Assembly (NCBI GenBank): GCA_905235885.1
Contig: CAJONM010000032.1
Span: forward strand, 1 to 14,924
Length of the DNA: 14,924 nt
DNA from: an uncultured Clostridia bacterium
GTDB lineage: Bacteria > Bacillota > Clostridia > UBA1381
Direction: 5' to 3'
The notes under the pieces are model-generated. The model saw only the letters and a program-made list of their open reading frames with translations, did not search any database and was not told the DNA's origin. A program made the translations under genes and the position numbers. Positions 6,272-13,581 of this stretch are shown here, one piece after another (the first letter of the stretch is position 1; each line of letters starts with the position of its first letter).

Positions 6272-7033
6272 ATGATAAGAATAATTATGAACGGCTGTAA
6301 CGGCAAAATGGGGCAGGTAATATCCCGTATGGCGGACGAGGATGACGACGCTGTGATAGTTTGCGGCGTGGATCCGGTCACGGAACAAAAAAACGGCTAC
6401 CCCGTTGTCGGCTCCATAGGCGAATTTGACGGCGAGGCGGATGTTGTTATAGACTTTTCGCATCCGTCAAGCCTTACAAGCGTATTGAGCTACTGCAAAA
6501 AAACGAATACGCCCGTTATACTTGCCACCACCGGCTACAGTGCGGAGCAAAAGGATGAATTTACTGCCGCGGCAGCTGATATTCCGATATTTTTCTCGGC
6601 GAATATGAGTCTGGGCATAAATCTTCTGATCTCCCTGGCAAGGCAGGCGGCAAAGCTTCTTGAGGGCAGCTATGATATTGAAATAGTAGAGCGTCACCAT
6701 AACAGGAAGATAGACGCGCCGTCGGGAACAGCGCTTGCAATCGCGGACGCGATAGACCAGTCGCTGTCGTATCCGGCGGAATATGTGTTCGACCGCCACA
6801 GCGTAAGGCGCAGACGCAAGGGAACGGAAATAGGCATAAGCTCCGTTCGCGGCGGCACGATAGTAGGCGATCATGAGATAATTTTCGCCGGCAATGACGA
6901 GGTCATAGAGCTTTCTCACCATGCGGCGAGCAAGGAGCTGTTCGCCACAGGCGCGATAAAGGCGGCTAAATTCATGGTCGGAAAGCCGGCAGGCTTGTAT
7001 GATATGGATATGCTCATAGAGCAAATGCTATGA
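6272..7033 (+). CDS. dapB: 4-hydroxy-tetrahydrodipicolinate reductase
   Basis: Reduces the DapA product to tetrahydrodipicolinate with NAD(P)H. It has 253 residues. GCNGKMG at 8-14 is the shortened Rossmann loop, and ATTGYS at 85-90 lies at the cofactor/substrate junction. ERHHNRKIDAPSGTA from 140 carries the catalytic histidine pair H142-H143, K146 and the DAPSGT substrate loop. SSVRGGTIVGDHE is also conserved. A GAAAGGA site lies seven bases upstream. Its last codons overlap nth by four bases (ATGA), indicating translational coupling. In a spore former the product is also the precursor of dipicolinate. Confidence 0.96.
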   Translation: MIRIIMNGCNGKMGQVISRMADEDDDAVIVCGVDPVTEQKNGYPVVGSIGEFDGEADVVIDFSHPSSLTSVLSYCKKTNTPVILATTGYSAEQKDEFTAAAADIPIFFSANMSLGINLLISLARQAAKLLEGSYDIEIVERHHNRKIDAPSGTALAIADAIDQSLSYPAEYVFDRHSVRRRRKGTEIGISSVRGGTIVGDHEIIFAGNDEVIELSHHAASKELFATGAIKAAKFMVGKPAGLYDMDMLIEQML

Positions 7034-7665
7034 CGAAAAAAGAACGGGCAATTATGATAACGGAGCGGCTTGAGAAGGCGTACCCCGACGCCAGATGCTC
7101 GCTCAACTATAAAGAGCCGCACCAGATGCTTATCGCAACCCAGCTCTCGGCGCAATGCACGGACGCGCGTGTAAATATCGTTACGGTGCCGCTGTTTGAG
7201 CGGTACAGGAGCGTAGACGATTTCGCCGATGCCGACTATGACGAGCTATGCGAATACATCCGTTCGGCAGGCTTTTACAGGAACAAGGCAAAAAACATAA
7301 TCGCCTGCTGTACGCGGCTGCGCGATGTGTACGGCGGCGAGCTTCCCGACACCATGGAGGAGCTGCTGACGCTTGCCGGAACGGGAAGAAAAACCGCAAA
7401 TCTCGTGCTTGGCGATATATTCGGCAAGCCGGCGATAGTTGTCGATACCCATTGCATAAGGCTTTCAAACCGAATGGGGCTTACATCGAAAAGCGAGCCG
7501 GAAAAGATCGAAGCGGAGCTTAAAAGGCTAATACCGCCCGAAAAAAGCACCGCATTCTGCCACAGGCTGGTGGCGCACGGCAGAGCGATATGCAATGCGC
7601 GAAGACCGAAATGCGAGATATGCCCGATAAATGACATATGCAGGAGGACAGGCGTGAAAAGCTGA
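7030..7665 (+). CDS. nth: Endonuclease III, DNA glycosylase/AP lyase
   Basis: Removes oxidised pyrimidines in base excision repair and cuts the abasic site. It has 211 residues, the family's length. The helix-hairpin-helix LAGTGRKTANLVL carries the nucleophile K121, and VVDTHCIRLSNRMG carries the catalytic D139. C188, C195, C198 and C204 give the C-X6-C-X2-C-X5-C [4Fe-4S] cluster exactly. The usual LPGVG of the hairpin reads LAGTG here, a mild change. It overlaps dapB by four bases and has no separate promoter, so it is read as the last gene of the DAP operon. The stop codon lies inside the terminator stem. Confidence 0.96.
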   Translation: MTKKERAIMITERLEKAYPDARCSLNYKEPHQMLIATQLSAQCTDARVNIVTVPLFERYRSVDDFADADYDELCEYIRSAGFYRNKAKNIIACCTRLRDVYGGELPDTMEELLTLAGTGRKTANLVLGDIFGKPAIVVDTHCIRLSNRMGLTSKSEPEKIEAELKRLIPPEKSTAFCHRLVAHGRAICNARRPKCEICPINDICRRTGVKS

Positions 7666-7690
7666 TTTAAGTTCAGCTTTTCTTTTTTTT
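7657..7690 (+). terminator. Rho-independent terminator after nth
   Basis: AAAAGCTGA (7657-7665) pairs with TCAGCTTTT (7673-7681) over nine base pairs with a 7-base loop, followed by C and eight T. The nth stop codon TGA is part of the stem. It ends the asd-dapA-dapB-nth transcript. Confidence 0.93.
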
Positions 7691-7717
7691 GCATATACTT
7701 TAACGAGGTGGTGTAAA

Positions 7718-8296
7718 TTGAATTATATATGGGGCTGTATGATCATCGTATCTGTAATATCGGCGATAGTGACAGGCAGGGTGGATGAGACGGTAAACGC
7801 CGTTTTCGAGGGCGCACAGACAGCCGCAACGACAGTTATTTCGCTTGCCGGCGCGCTATGCTTCTGGACGGGGCTGATGAAAATTTCCGAAAGATCGGGC
7901 ATTTCCGATCTTGTATGCCGCATCATAGCCGCGCCGCTGCGGCATCTCTTCCCTAACTGCGGCAGTCACGCACTTAAATATATCGCGATGAACATAACCG
8001 CAAACCTGTTCGGCATGGGCAACGCGGCAACGCCTATGGGTATGCTTGCCGCTGCGGAGCTTGACCGCGAAAACAAGGACCCGTCCGTACCATCGATCAA
8101 TATGTGTATGCTCATTGTCATAAATACTACCGCATTCCAGCTTGTGCCGACAACCATAATAGCGCTGCGCGCCGCTGCAGGCGCGGCGGACGCGGTTTCG
8201 GTTATCGTGCCTATATGGATCGCGTCCGCGTGCGCGGTGACGGTTGGCGTTCTGTCCGTAAAGCTGATGGGGAGAATTTTAAAATGCAATATATAA
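7718..8296 (+). CDS. spmA: Spore maturation protein A
   Basis: A 192-residue integral membrane protein of the nucleoside-recognition/gate family. In Bacillus, SpmA and SpmB are needed for normal spore core dehydration and heat resistance; how they act is uncertain. NYIWGCMIIVSVISAIVTG at 2-20 forms the first helix. The conserved FWTGLMKISERSG, NLFGMGNAATPMG and INTTAFQLVPTT segments identify the protein. The start is a TTG at 7718, six bases after GAGGTGG; no ATG nearby fits. It overlaps spmB by 13 bases. It follows the nth terminator, so a promoter is expected at about 7690-7700, but I found no convincing one. Confidence 0.93.
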   Translation: MNYIWGCMIIVSVISAIVTGRVDETVNAVFEGAQTAATTVISLAGALCFWTGLMKISERSGISDLVCRIIAAPLRHLFPNCGSHALKYIAMNITANLFGMGNAATPMGMLAAAELDRENKDPSVPSINMCMLIVINTTAFQLVPTTIIALRAAAGAADAVSVIVPIWIASACAVTVGVLSVKLMGRILKCNI

Positions 8297-8793
8297 CGCC
8301 CATTATCATCATACTTATCGTCGCGGTAGGGCTGGCGCGGAAAAAATCCGTATATACCGATTTCATAAACGGAGCCGGTGACGGGCTTCGGCTCCTTGCC
8401 GATATGTTTCCTCCGCTTGTCGCCATGCTTACGGCGACTGCGATGCTCAAAGCGTCCGGCGCGCTTGACGCACTTCTGGGCGCGATAGCCCCCGTCACCG
8501 ATAAAGTCGGAGTTCCGGCGGAGGTCATGCCGCTTATCATGATCCGCCCCCTGTCGGGCAGCGGTGCGATAGGCATACTTTCCGACATCCTCCGCCGCTG
8601 CGGGGCCGACTCGCTTGCCGGCAGACTGGCATCGGTAATATGCGGCAGTACCGAAACGACCTTTTACTGTCTTGCCGTGTATTTTGCCAAAACGCGCGTC
8701 AAAAACATCTCGCGTGCCATACCCTGCGCCGTTATCGGCGATATTACTGGCATAGCCGCCGCGGTTATCGCGCTGCGCCTGTTCGGGCTGTGA
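8284..8793 (+). CDS. spmB: Spore maturation protein B
   Basis: A 169-residue membrane partner of SpmA, same fold family. The N-terminal helix ITPIIIILIVAVGLA, the conserved IRPLSGSGAIGIL loop and GSTETTFYCLAVYF are diagnostic. I chose the ATG at 8284: GGGGAG lies nine bases before it, and the protein then has the family's length. The frame is open further upstream inside spmA, but that stretch is the out-of-frame reading of spmA. The 13-base overlap suggests translational coupling. Expressed protein would sit in the forespore or mother-cell membrane; that is known from the Bacillus homologue, not from this sequence. Confidence 0.93.
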   Translation: MQYITPIIIILIVAVGLARKKSVYTDFINGAGDGLRLLADMFPPLVAMLTATAMLKASGALDALLGAIAPVTDKVGVPAEVMPLIMIRPLSGSGAIGILSDILRRCGADSLAGRLASVICGSTETTFYCLAVYFAKTRVKNISRAIPCAVIGDITGIAAAVIALRLFGL

Positions 8794-8797
8794 CGGC

Positions 8798-8826
8798 TTG
8801 ACAATATCCTCCCGTTATGGTAAAAT
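8798..8826 (+). promoter_or_regulatory. SigA promoter after spmB
   Basis: TTGACA (8798-8803) and TAAAAT (8821-8826) with a 17-base spacer, starting five bases after the spmB stop. It serves the membrane protein gene at 8850 and probably ylmC, and its SigA form suggests vegetative expression. Confidence 0.85.
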
Positions 8827-8849
8827 TATACCGATCGGAGGGAAAGCGT

Positions 8850-9506
8850 ATGATCAGATTGGTCGAGCTATGTAAGGCTCAATTCGGCGCGAGCGGCAGC
8901 ATTGTCGCGGCAGTCGTGTTTTTGCTGCTGTCGGTCATCGGCGCGGTCATCGCATTCCGCGGCAGAGACGCCATGGTGTGGCTCGTCGGCGTATGCGCCG
9001 CGACGGTCGGCGTGATCGCCGGCGCGATGCTCGGACTGCTTGTGTTTGACAGCTTTATTATCATGCTCGTTACCGCGTTTCTGGGCGGCGTCATATTCAT
9101 ATTGCTCGTCAGATTTGTCAAGTTTGTCGGGTATTTCATCGGCATAGGCACGCTCAGCTTCTTTCTGGCGCGTACCGTAAGCTCTGAAATGTACACGGCA
9201 AATACGAAGATAACAAGCGAAACGCTCCTTGCCATCGACCTTCTTATCGGCATGGTCATGGGCGTGCTTGCGACGATCCGATCAAAATATCTCATATCGC
9301 TTATCACAGCCGCCGCCGGCGGAATGATAACATCTATATGCTTTCTCGCCATGCTCGGATTTTATTTTGTCGATCTGAAAACATGGATTCTTGCCGGAGC
9401 AGTCGCGCTGGGAGGTATGCTCGTTCAGATAAAAATATACGACCTGAAAAAGCCCGCGCCAAAACGGGCAAAGCATGAAAAAACGGACAAACAGGACAAC
9501 GAATAG
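8850..9506 (+). CDS. Seven-helix membrane protein of unknown function
   Basis: A 218-residue protein with about seven predicted membrane helices, roughly at 16-36, 41-65, 67-90, 91-108, 125-143, 146-170 and 173-190, and a basic, hydrophilic tail ending KHEKTDKQDNE. Helices are rich in small residues (IAGAMLG, AAAGGM). The layout resembles the DUF4203/TMEM198-like family, but I cannot confirm this without a profile search. I chose the ATG at 8850, seven bases after GGAGGG; an in-frame ATG at 8817 overlaps the promoter -10 and cannot be used from that transcript. It lies between spmAB and a sporulation-linked ylmC gene, yet has a vegetative-type promoter. No transport or catalytic motif is visible. 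Confidence 0.8.
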   Translation: MIRLVELCKAQFGASGSIVAAVVFLLLSVIGAVIAFRGRDAMVWLVGVCAATVGVIAGAMLGLLVFDSFIIMLVTAFLGGVIFILLVRFVKFVGYFIGIGTLSFFLARTVSSEMYTANTKITSETLLAIDLLIGMVMGVLATIRSKYLISLITAAAGGMITSICFLAMLGFYFVDLKTWILAGAVALGGMLVQIKIYDLKKPAPKRAKHEKTDKQDNE

Positions 9507-9514
9507 ATGAACAG

Positions 9515-9540
9515 CTCCGCGCATATAATGTGCTGCGGAG
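9515..9540 (+). promoter_or_regulatory. Hairpin covering the ylmC ribosome binding site
   Basis: CTCCGC (9515-9520) pairs with GCGGAG (9535-9540); after a bulged T, GCAT (9521-9524) pairs with GTGC (9530-9533), giving ten pairs around a 5-base loop. The 3' arm contains most of the GGAGGTG site (9537-9543), so folding would hide it from the ribosome. This could tie ylmC translation to ribosomes finishing the upstream gene. Confidence 0.6.
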
Positions 9541-9548
9541 GTGTTTTT

Positions 9549-9791
9549 ATGTTCAGGAGCAGGAGATTCAGGCAGCGGCTTGTAATAAACATAGATACGG
9601 CGGAGCGTATCGGCGTCGTATCCGACATGGAAATAGATGAGCTTACCGGACGAATAACGCAGATAATCGTGCGCCGGGGCAGCTTTATTCCGGGATTTCT
9701 TCGCATGAACGAAATTATGATCCCTTGGGACTCCATAAAAGCGTCAAGCAACGAGTTCATACTTGTAAAAATCTTTGACCTGCCGGCATAA
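9549..9791 (+). CDS. YlmC/YmxH family PRC-barrel protein
   Basis: An 80-residue single PRC-barrel protein. Residues 8-33 (RQRLVINID...IGVVSDMEID) and the pattern TGRITQIIVRRG, then IMIPWDSIK, then FILVKI match the YlmC/YmxH group found in spore-forming Firmicutes and often labelled sporulation protein; its exact role is not established. The ATG at 9549 was chosen because GGAGGTG ends five bases before it. An in-frame ATG at 9507, directly after the previous stop, has no such site. It is probably co-transcribed with the membrane protein and may be controlled by the hairpin over its ribosome site. Confidence 0.85.
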   Translation: MFRSRRFRQRLVINIDTAERIGVVSDMEIDELTGRITQIIVRRGSFIPGFLRMNEIMIPWDSIKASSNEFILVKIFDLPA

Positions 9792-9796
9792 ACAGT

Positions 9797-9825
9797 TTGA
9801 CAATCGAAACAATATATGGTATAAT
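9797..9825 (+). promoter_or_regulatory. Consensus SigA promoter of nrdR
   Basis: Perfect TTGACA (9797-9802) and TATAAT (9820-9825) with a 17-base spacer. The start near 9832 leaves a leader of about 30 bases before the ATG at 9864. It probably drives nrdR, the PHP gene, mnmE and the rsuA-like gene. Confidence 0.92.
9807..9822. promoter_or_regulatory. NrdR-box-like site in the nrdR promoter
   Basis: AAACAATATATGGTAT matches the NrdR-box consensus ACACWATATATWGTGT at 13 of 16 positions and lies between -35 and -10, overlapping the -10. Known NrdR targets usually carry two boxes about three helical turns apart; I found no second one here, so autoregulation is a hypothesis. Confidence 0.45.
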
Positions 9826-9863
9826 TTACATAATAATACCAAATGAGAAAGGAATATATTGTT

Positions 9864-10325
9864 ATGAAGTGTCCTTATTGTTCTTTTGTTGAAAGCAAGG
9901 TTATCGACTCTCGCCCCACAGACGAAAGCACATCTATACGCCGTCGTCGCGAATGCCTCAAATGCGGCAAGCGTTTCACGACATATGAAAAGCTTGAGGC
10001 TATATCGCTTGTAGTTGTGAAAAAGGATAATTCGCGCCAGCCGTTCAACCGCAACAAGATACTCAAGGGTATCATCACCGCTTGCGAAAAACGGCCCATT
10101 TCCATCGTTCAGATGGAGAGCGTTGCCGACGCGATAGAGAGCGAGCTTTCTCAGAGCATGGAACGGGAGATCCGCTCCACGCGCATAGGCGAAATGGTTA
10201 TGGAAAAGCTGCGCGATCTTGACGAGGTGGCATATGTCCGCTTCGCATCCGTATACAAGCAGTTTGACAATATCGACACCTTTATGGACGAATTAAAGGG
10301 ATTGATGAATGGACGGAAGGATTGA
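9864..10325 (+). CDS. nrdR: Transcriptional repressor NrdR
   Basis: Represses ribonucleotide reductase genes when dATP is high. It has 153 residues, the typical length. The N-terminal zinc ribbon uses C3, C6, C31 and C34 (MKCPYC...ECLKCGKRF), with the basic DNA-binding stretch SIRRRRE at 24-30. The ATP-cone follows from about residue 49 (VVVKKDNSRQPFNRNKI) to the conserved AYVRFASVYKQFDNI. I chose the ATG at 9864, ten bases after AAAGGA; an in-frame ATG at 9843 lies upstream of that site and adds seven non-conserved residues. The end overlaps the PHP gene by 17 bases. Confidence 0.95.
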   Translation: MKCPYCSFVESKVIDSRPTDESTSIRRRRECLKCGKRFTTYEKLEAISLVVVKKDNSRQPFNRNKILKGIITACEKRPISIVQMESVADAIESELSQSMEREIRSTRIGEMVMEKLRDLDEVAYVRFASVYKQFDNIDTFMDELKGLMNGRKD

Positions 10326-11157
10326 TCTTCATACACATTCCAATCGTTCGGACGGAACATATACGCCGCGCGATCTGGCGCGGCTTGCAAAAAGCGTCGG
10401 TCTTTGCGCGGTCGCGCTGACCGATCATGATACAATGGACGGTGTTGCCGAATTTTCCGACGAGTGCAACAAGCTCGGAATAGAGGGCATCCCCGGTGTG
10501 GAATTCAGCGCGAAATACCACCGCGAGCTGCACATATTAGGTCTTTATCCGCATGGCAAAAAGCTTGATAAGGTGCTTGAAAAGCTGCGAATTTCACGCG
10601 GAGAGCGGAATATAAAAATGCTTGCCAGGCTTTCCGAATACGGCATAGACATAACAGAGCGCGACCTTACCGATCAGGCAGGCGGCATATCGCTTTGCTC
10701 GGCAGGCAGAGTGCATATGGCAAACGCAATGCTCGCAAAGGGATATATAGAAAAACGATCGGACGCGTTCAAAAAATATTTAGGCAAAAACTCCCCATGC
10801 TATGTAGAGCGGTTTTCGCTTACGGCAGAGGAGTTTATACGGCTTATAAAGGAGTCGGGCGGCATAGCGATATGGGCACACGCGGCATGGGCGGCAGACA
10901 GCGAAAAGGAGCTTTGTGACAAGGCGCGGCAATTCGCCGATACAGGGCTTGACGGCATCGAATGCCTGTACAGCAAATATACGGCGGAGGAAACGGATAT
11001 GTGTTTTCGCGTTGCCGAAAAGCTCGGCATACTCCCCTCCGGCGGCAGCGATTTCCACGGCATGAATAAGCCGAGTATAAAATTAGGTACGGTTTCCGGC
11101 GGCAGCGGTCATGTGCCGTACAGTATGCTTGAAAACCTGAGAACGGAGCAAGTCTGA
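10309..11157 (+). CDS. PHP-domain phosphoesterase, RNase AM/TrpH-like
   Basis: A 282-residue protein of the PHP family branch (COG0613) that includes E. coli YciV/TrpH (RNase AM), a 5'-3' nuclease acting on short nucleic acids. Metal ligands are visible: H8 and H10 (DLHTHSNRSDGTY), D15, H40 (LTDHDTMDG), E65 (GVEFS), H75, H191 (WAHAAW) and D248/H250 (GSDFHG). The usual AHP motif reads AHA. I chose the ATG at 10309, eight bases after AAAGGG and 17 bases inside nrdR, implying translational coupling. It lies 21 bases before mnmE. The nuclease role is inferred from the family; the metal site is seen directly. Confidence 0.88.
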   Translation: MDGRIDLHTHSNRSDGTYTPRDLARLAKSVGLCAVALTDHDTMDGVAEFSDECNKLGIEGIPGVEFSAKYHRELHILGLYPHGKKLDKVLEKLRISRGERNIKMLARLSEYGIDITERDLTDQAGGISLCSAGRVHMANAMLAKGYIEKRSDAFKKYLGKNSPCYVERFSLTAEEFIRLIKESGGIAIWAHAAWAADSEKELCDKARQFADTGLDGIECLYSKYTAEETDMCFRVAEKLGILPSGGSDFHGMNKPSIKLGTVSGGSGHVPYSMLENLRTEQV

Positions 11158-11178
11158 AAGGAGCTAACGGCGATAGCT
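11156..11178 (+). promoter_or_regulatory. Extended ribosome binding element of mnmE
   Basis: GAAAGGAGCTAACGG (11156-11170) ends eight bases before the ATG, exactly as before asd. Here AGCTA (11162-11166) can pair with TAGCT (11174-11178), a small stem that would bring the AAAGG core next to the start codon and could compensate for the long spacing. Confidence 0.5.
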
Positions 11179-12516
11179 ATGACAAACAGAACCATCGCGG
11201 CAATATCAACGCCGCCGGGTACGGGCGGTATATCTGTGATACGGATAAGCGGCGGCAATGCCGTATCCATCGCCGATAAAATATTTTTCGGCGCAGATCT
11301 CGCCGCAGCAGCTACACATACCGTACATTACGGACATATCAAAAACGCCGCCGGCGAGACGGCAGATGAGGTGCTTGCGACCGTTATGCGCGCACCGCGC
11401 ACATTCACTCGCGAGGATACGGTGGAGATAAGCTGTCATGGCGGCATTATCGCCACACGCGCCGTTCTCGGCGCGGTAATAGAAGCCGGCGCATATCCGG
11501 CAGAGCCGGGCGAGTTCACAAAACGCGCCTTCTTAAATGGCAGGATAGATCTTTCCCGCGCCGAGGCGGTCATAGACATAATAAACGCGAAAAATGAGCT
11601 GTCGCGCCGAAATGCGGTCATGCAGCTCGGCGGCAGACTGCACGATAAGATAAAAAGCATCCGCGACAGGCTCGTGCATCTCATGGCGCAGATGCAGGTC
11701 ATAATAGACTATCCCGATGAGGGGCTTGAGGATGTAACGCGCGACGACATCGGAAGCGTTTGCCGCGAATGCGCGGAGGAAACGGGTGTGCTTTTAAAAA
11801 CCGCCGACAGCGGACGGATAGTAAAGGACGGTATAAGATGCGTCATCGTCGGCAAACCTAATGTAGGCAAATCGAGTATTTTAAACTATCTGGCGCAGGA
11901 CGAACGCGCCATAGTGACCGAGATCGCCGGAACAACACGCGATGTTATCGAGGAGAGCGTGAGCATAAACGGCATTCCACTCATCCTGTCCGACACCGCC
12001 GGAATACATGATACTGATGACGCGGTCGAAAAGATAGGCGTTGAAAAATCAAAACGGTATATAGACGGCGCGGATATAGTAATAGTCGTGCTTGACAGCG
12101 TATCGGGAACGGACGACGAGGACAGGGCGGTGCTTGCGCAAACCGAAGGAAAGCAGCGCATCATCCTTGTAAATAAATCGGATATACGCCGCTCCGACAA
12201 CGATACGGCAATAGCCGTAAGCGCGGTCACCGGCGAGGGCATGGACAAGCTCGCCGCCGAAATAACGCGCATATGCCGCCTTGACGATATATCCGAAAAC
12301 GGGCTTATCATAACGAATATGCGCCACAGATCCGCACTCCTTGCCGCGCGTGGCGCGCTGTCTGACGCGGAGGCGGCGCTGGCTTCGGGAATGCCTGAGG
12401 ACATTGTATCCATCGACATATCTGCCGCGGCGGACGCCTTGGGCGAAATAACGGGCGAAACGGTAAGCGACTCTGTCGTAGACGATATATTCCACAGCTT
12501 TTGTGTGGGGAAATAA
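11179..12516 (+). CDS. mnmE: tRNA modification GTPase MnmE
   Basis: With MnmG it builds the aminomethyl group on C5 of wobble uridine-34 in several tRNAs; cytoplasmic. It has 445 residues. The N-terminal formyl-THF-binding domain opens with TIAAISTPPGTGGISVIRISG (5-25). The G domain inserted in the helical domain has GKPNVGKSS (225-233), GTTRD (251-255), DTAG (272-275) and NKSD (332-335). The C-terminus FCVGK is the conserved C-x-GK catalytic tail with C442. All motifs are intact and length is normal. It is usually next to mnmG and jag in Firmicutes; here it is in the nrdR operon followed eight bases later by an RsuA-type gene, so the setting differs from Bacillus. Confidence 0.97.
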   Translation: MTNRTIAAISTPPGTGGISVIRISGGNAVSIADKIFFGADLAAAATHTVHYGHIKNAAGETADEVLATVMRAPRTFTREDTVEISCHGGIIATRAVLGAVIEAGAYPAEPGEFTKRAFLNGRIDLSRAEAVIDIINAKNELSRRNAVMQLGGRLHDKIKSIRDRLVHLMAQMQVIIDYPDEGLEDVTRDDIGSVCRECAEETGVLLKTADSGRIVKDGIRCVIVGKPNVGKSSILNYLAQDERAIVTEIAGTTRDVIEESVSINGIPLILSDTAGIHDTDDAVEKIGVEKSKRYIDGADIVIVVLDSVSGTDDEDRAVLAQTEGKQRIILVNKSDIRRSDNDTAIAVSAVTGEGMDKLAAEITRICRLDDISENGLIITNMRHRSALLAARGALSDAEAALASGMPEDIVSIDISAAADALGEITGETVSDSVVDDIFHSFCVGK

Positions 12517-12524
12517 TTACAGAT

Positions 12525-13226
12525 ATGCGATTAGATAAATTTATTTGCGACTCCGCCGCATACTCGCGCAGCGAGATGAAGCGGCTTATAAAAAACGGCG
12601 CGGTAACGGTAAACGGCATTGCGGCAAAGCGTCCGGATACGGCTGTTTCCGAAACAGATACCGTGACTGTAAACGGCGCGGAGGTACGCTATGCCAAATT
12701 TGTGTATCTTATGCTCAACAAGCCGCAGGGATATGTAAGCGCGACCGAGGACAATATCCATCCGACCGTAACGGAGCTTGTCCCCGAAAAATACGCGCAT
12801 TACGGCGTATTCCCGATTGGTCGGCTCGATATAGACACCGAGGGGCTTTTGCTGCTGTCAAATGATGGCGACTTTGCCCATCGCGTCACATCACCGAAAA
12901 AGAATGTGCAAAAGCGGTATTTCGCGCGGCTCGACAAGCCGGCGGAAGCGGCGGATATTCCATTGTTTGCCGCAGGCATGGAGCTTGGCGGATTTACCGC
13001 AAAGCCGGCAAGGCTGCAAATATGCGATGATCCCACCGAGGCGTATGTGGAAATATCCGAGGGGAAATTTCATCAGGTAAAGCGAATGTTTGAGCGCGTC
13101 GGCAAGCGCGTCATCTTTCTCAAACGAGTAGCCATCGGCGGACTGCTCCTTCCCGACGATCTGGAAACCGGCATGATACGCGAATATGAAAAAAGCGAGC
13201 TTGAAAAGCTTATTATGATGCAATGA
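12525..13226 (+). CDS. RsuA-family 16S rRNA pseudouridine synthase
   Basis: Converts a specific uridine to pseudouridine in rRNA; RsuA of E. coli acts at 16S position 516. It has 233 residues. An S4 RNA-binding domain (RLDKFICDSAAYSRSEMKRL, then VTVNG) is followed by the synthase fold; catalytic D102 lies in GRLDIDTEG (99-107). FHQVKRMFERVGKRVIFLKR is the conserved later motif, and the sequence is nearer RsuA than RluB. I chose the ATG at 12525; an in-frame TTG at 12501 lies inside mnmE. The ribosome site is weak (GGGGA, 13 bases away), so coupling to mnmE termination eight bases upstream is likely. Target position is inferred from the family. Confidence 0.9.
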   Translation: MRLDKFICDSAAYSRSEMKRLIKNGAVTVNGIAAKRPDTAVSETDTVTVNGAEVRYAKFVYLMLNKPQGYVSATEDNIHPTVTELVPEKYAHYGVFPIGRLDIDTEGLLLLSNDGDFAHRVTSPKKNVQKRYFARLDKPAEAADIPLFAAGMELGGFTAKPARLQICDDPTEAYVEISEGKFHQVKRMFERVGKRVIFLKRVAIGGLLLPDDLETGMIREYEKSELEKLIMMQ

Positions 13227-13278
13227 CACAAGCGCGTATCATATACTGAATATAACAAAACTTTAGGAGATGATCGAA

Positions 13279-13581
13279 ATGTCAAAAATAGTATTGCCTT
13301 TAAGTGATATTGAACGCATTGTAAAGCCGCTGGCAAATAAATATCACATCAGCGAAGTCTATATTTTCGGCTCCTACGCACGAAATGAAGCAACAGACAG
13401 CAGCGATATAGACTTTCTTGTGCTGGGCGGAATAAACTTTAAACCGACATCCGTTTTTGCATTTGCCGAGGAGCTGAGAATGCGCATCGATAAGGAAATA
13501 GATGTATTTGAAATAAATGAGATAAACAAGGACAGCTCATTCTATGAGAATATTATGAAAGAGAGGGTAAAGGTCGCATGA
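13279..13581 (+). CDS. MntA-type minimal nucleotidyltransferase (antitoxin-like)
   Basis: A 100-residue protein of the DNA polymerase beta-like minimal nucleotidyltransferase family. G31-S32, ten residues, then D43-x-D45 gives the GSX10DXD motif exactly, and D75 (KEIDVFEI) is the third metal ligand, so the active site looks complete. In HepT-MntA systems this enzyme adds AMP units to the HEPN toxin and silences it. I chose the ATG at 13279, nine bases after GGAG; an in-frame ATG at 13270 overlaps that site. It overlaps the next gene as ATGA. A -10-like TATACT at 13242-13247 has only a weak -35, so the promoter is uncertain. Confidence 0.88.
   Translation: MSKIVLPLSDIERIVKPLANKYHISEVYIFGSYARNEATDSSDIDFLVLGGINFKPTSVFAFAEELRMRIDKEIDVFEINEINKDSSFYENIMKERVKVA

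Noticed and set aside
7691..7705. SigE-like -10 (CATATACT) for spmA
   Set aside because: The -35 would have to lie in the terminator T run with no match, and the start would fall on the spmA ribosome site.
8104..8283. Longer SpmB with 60 extra N-terminal residues
   Set aside because: The extra stretch is spmA read in another frame, rich in arginine; the ATG at 8284 has a good ribosome site and gives the family length.
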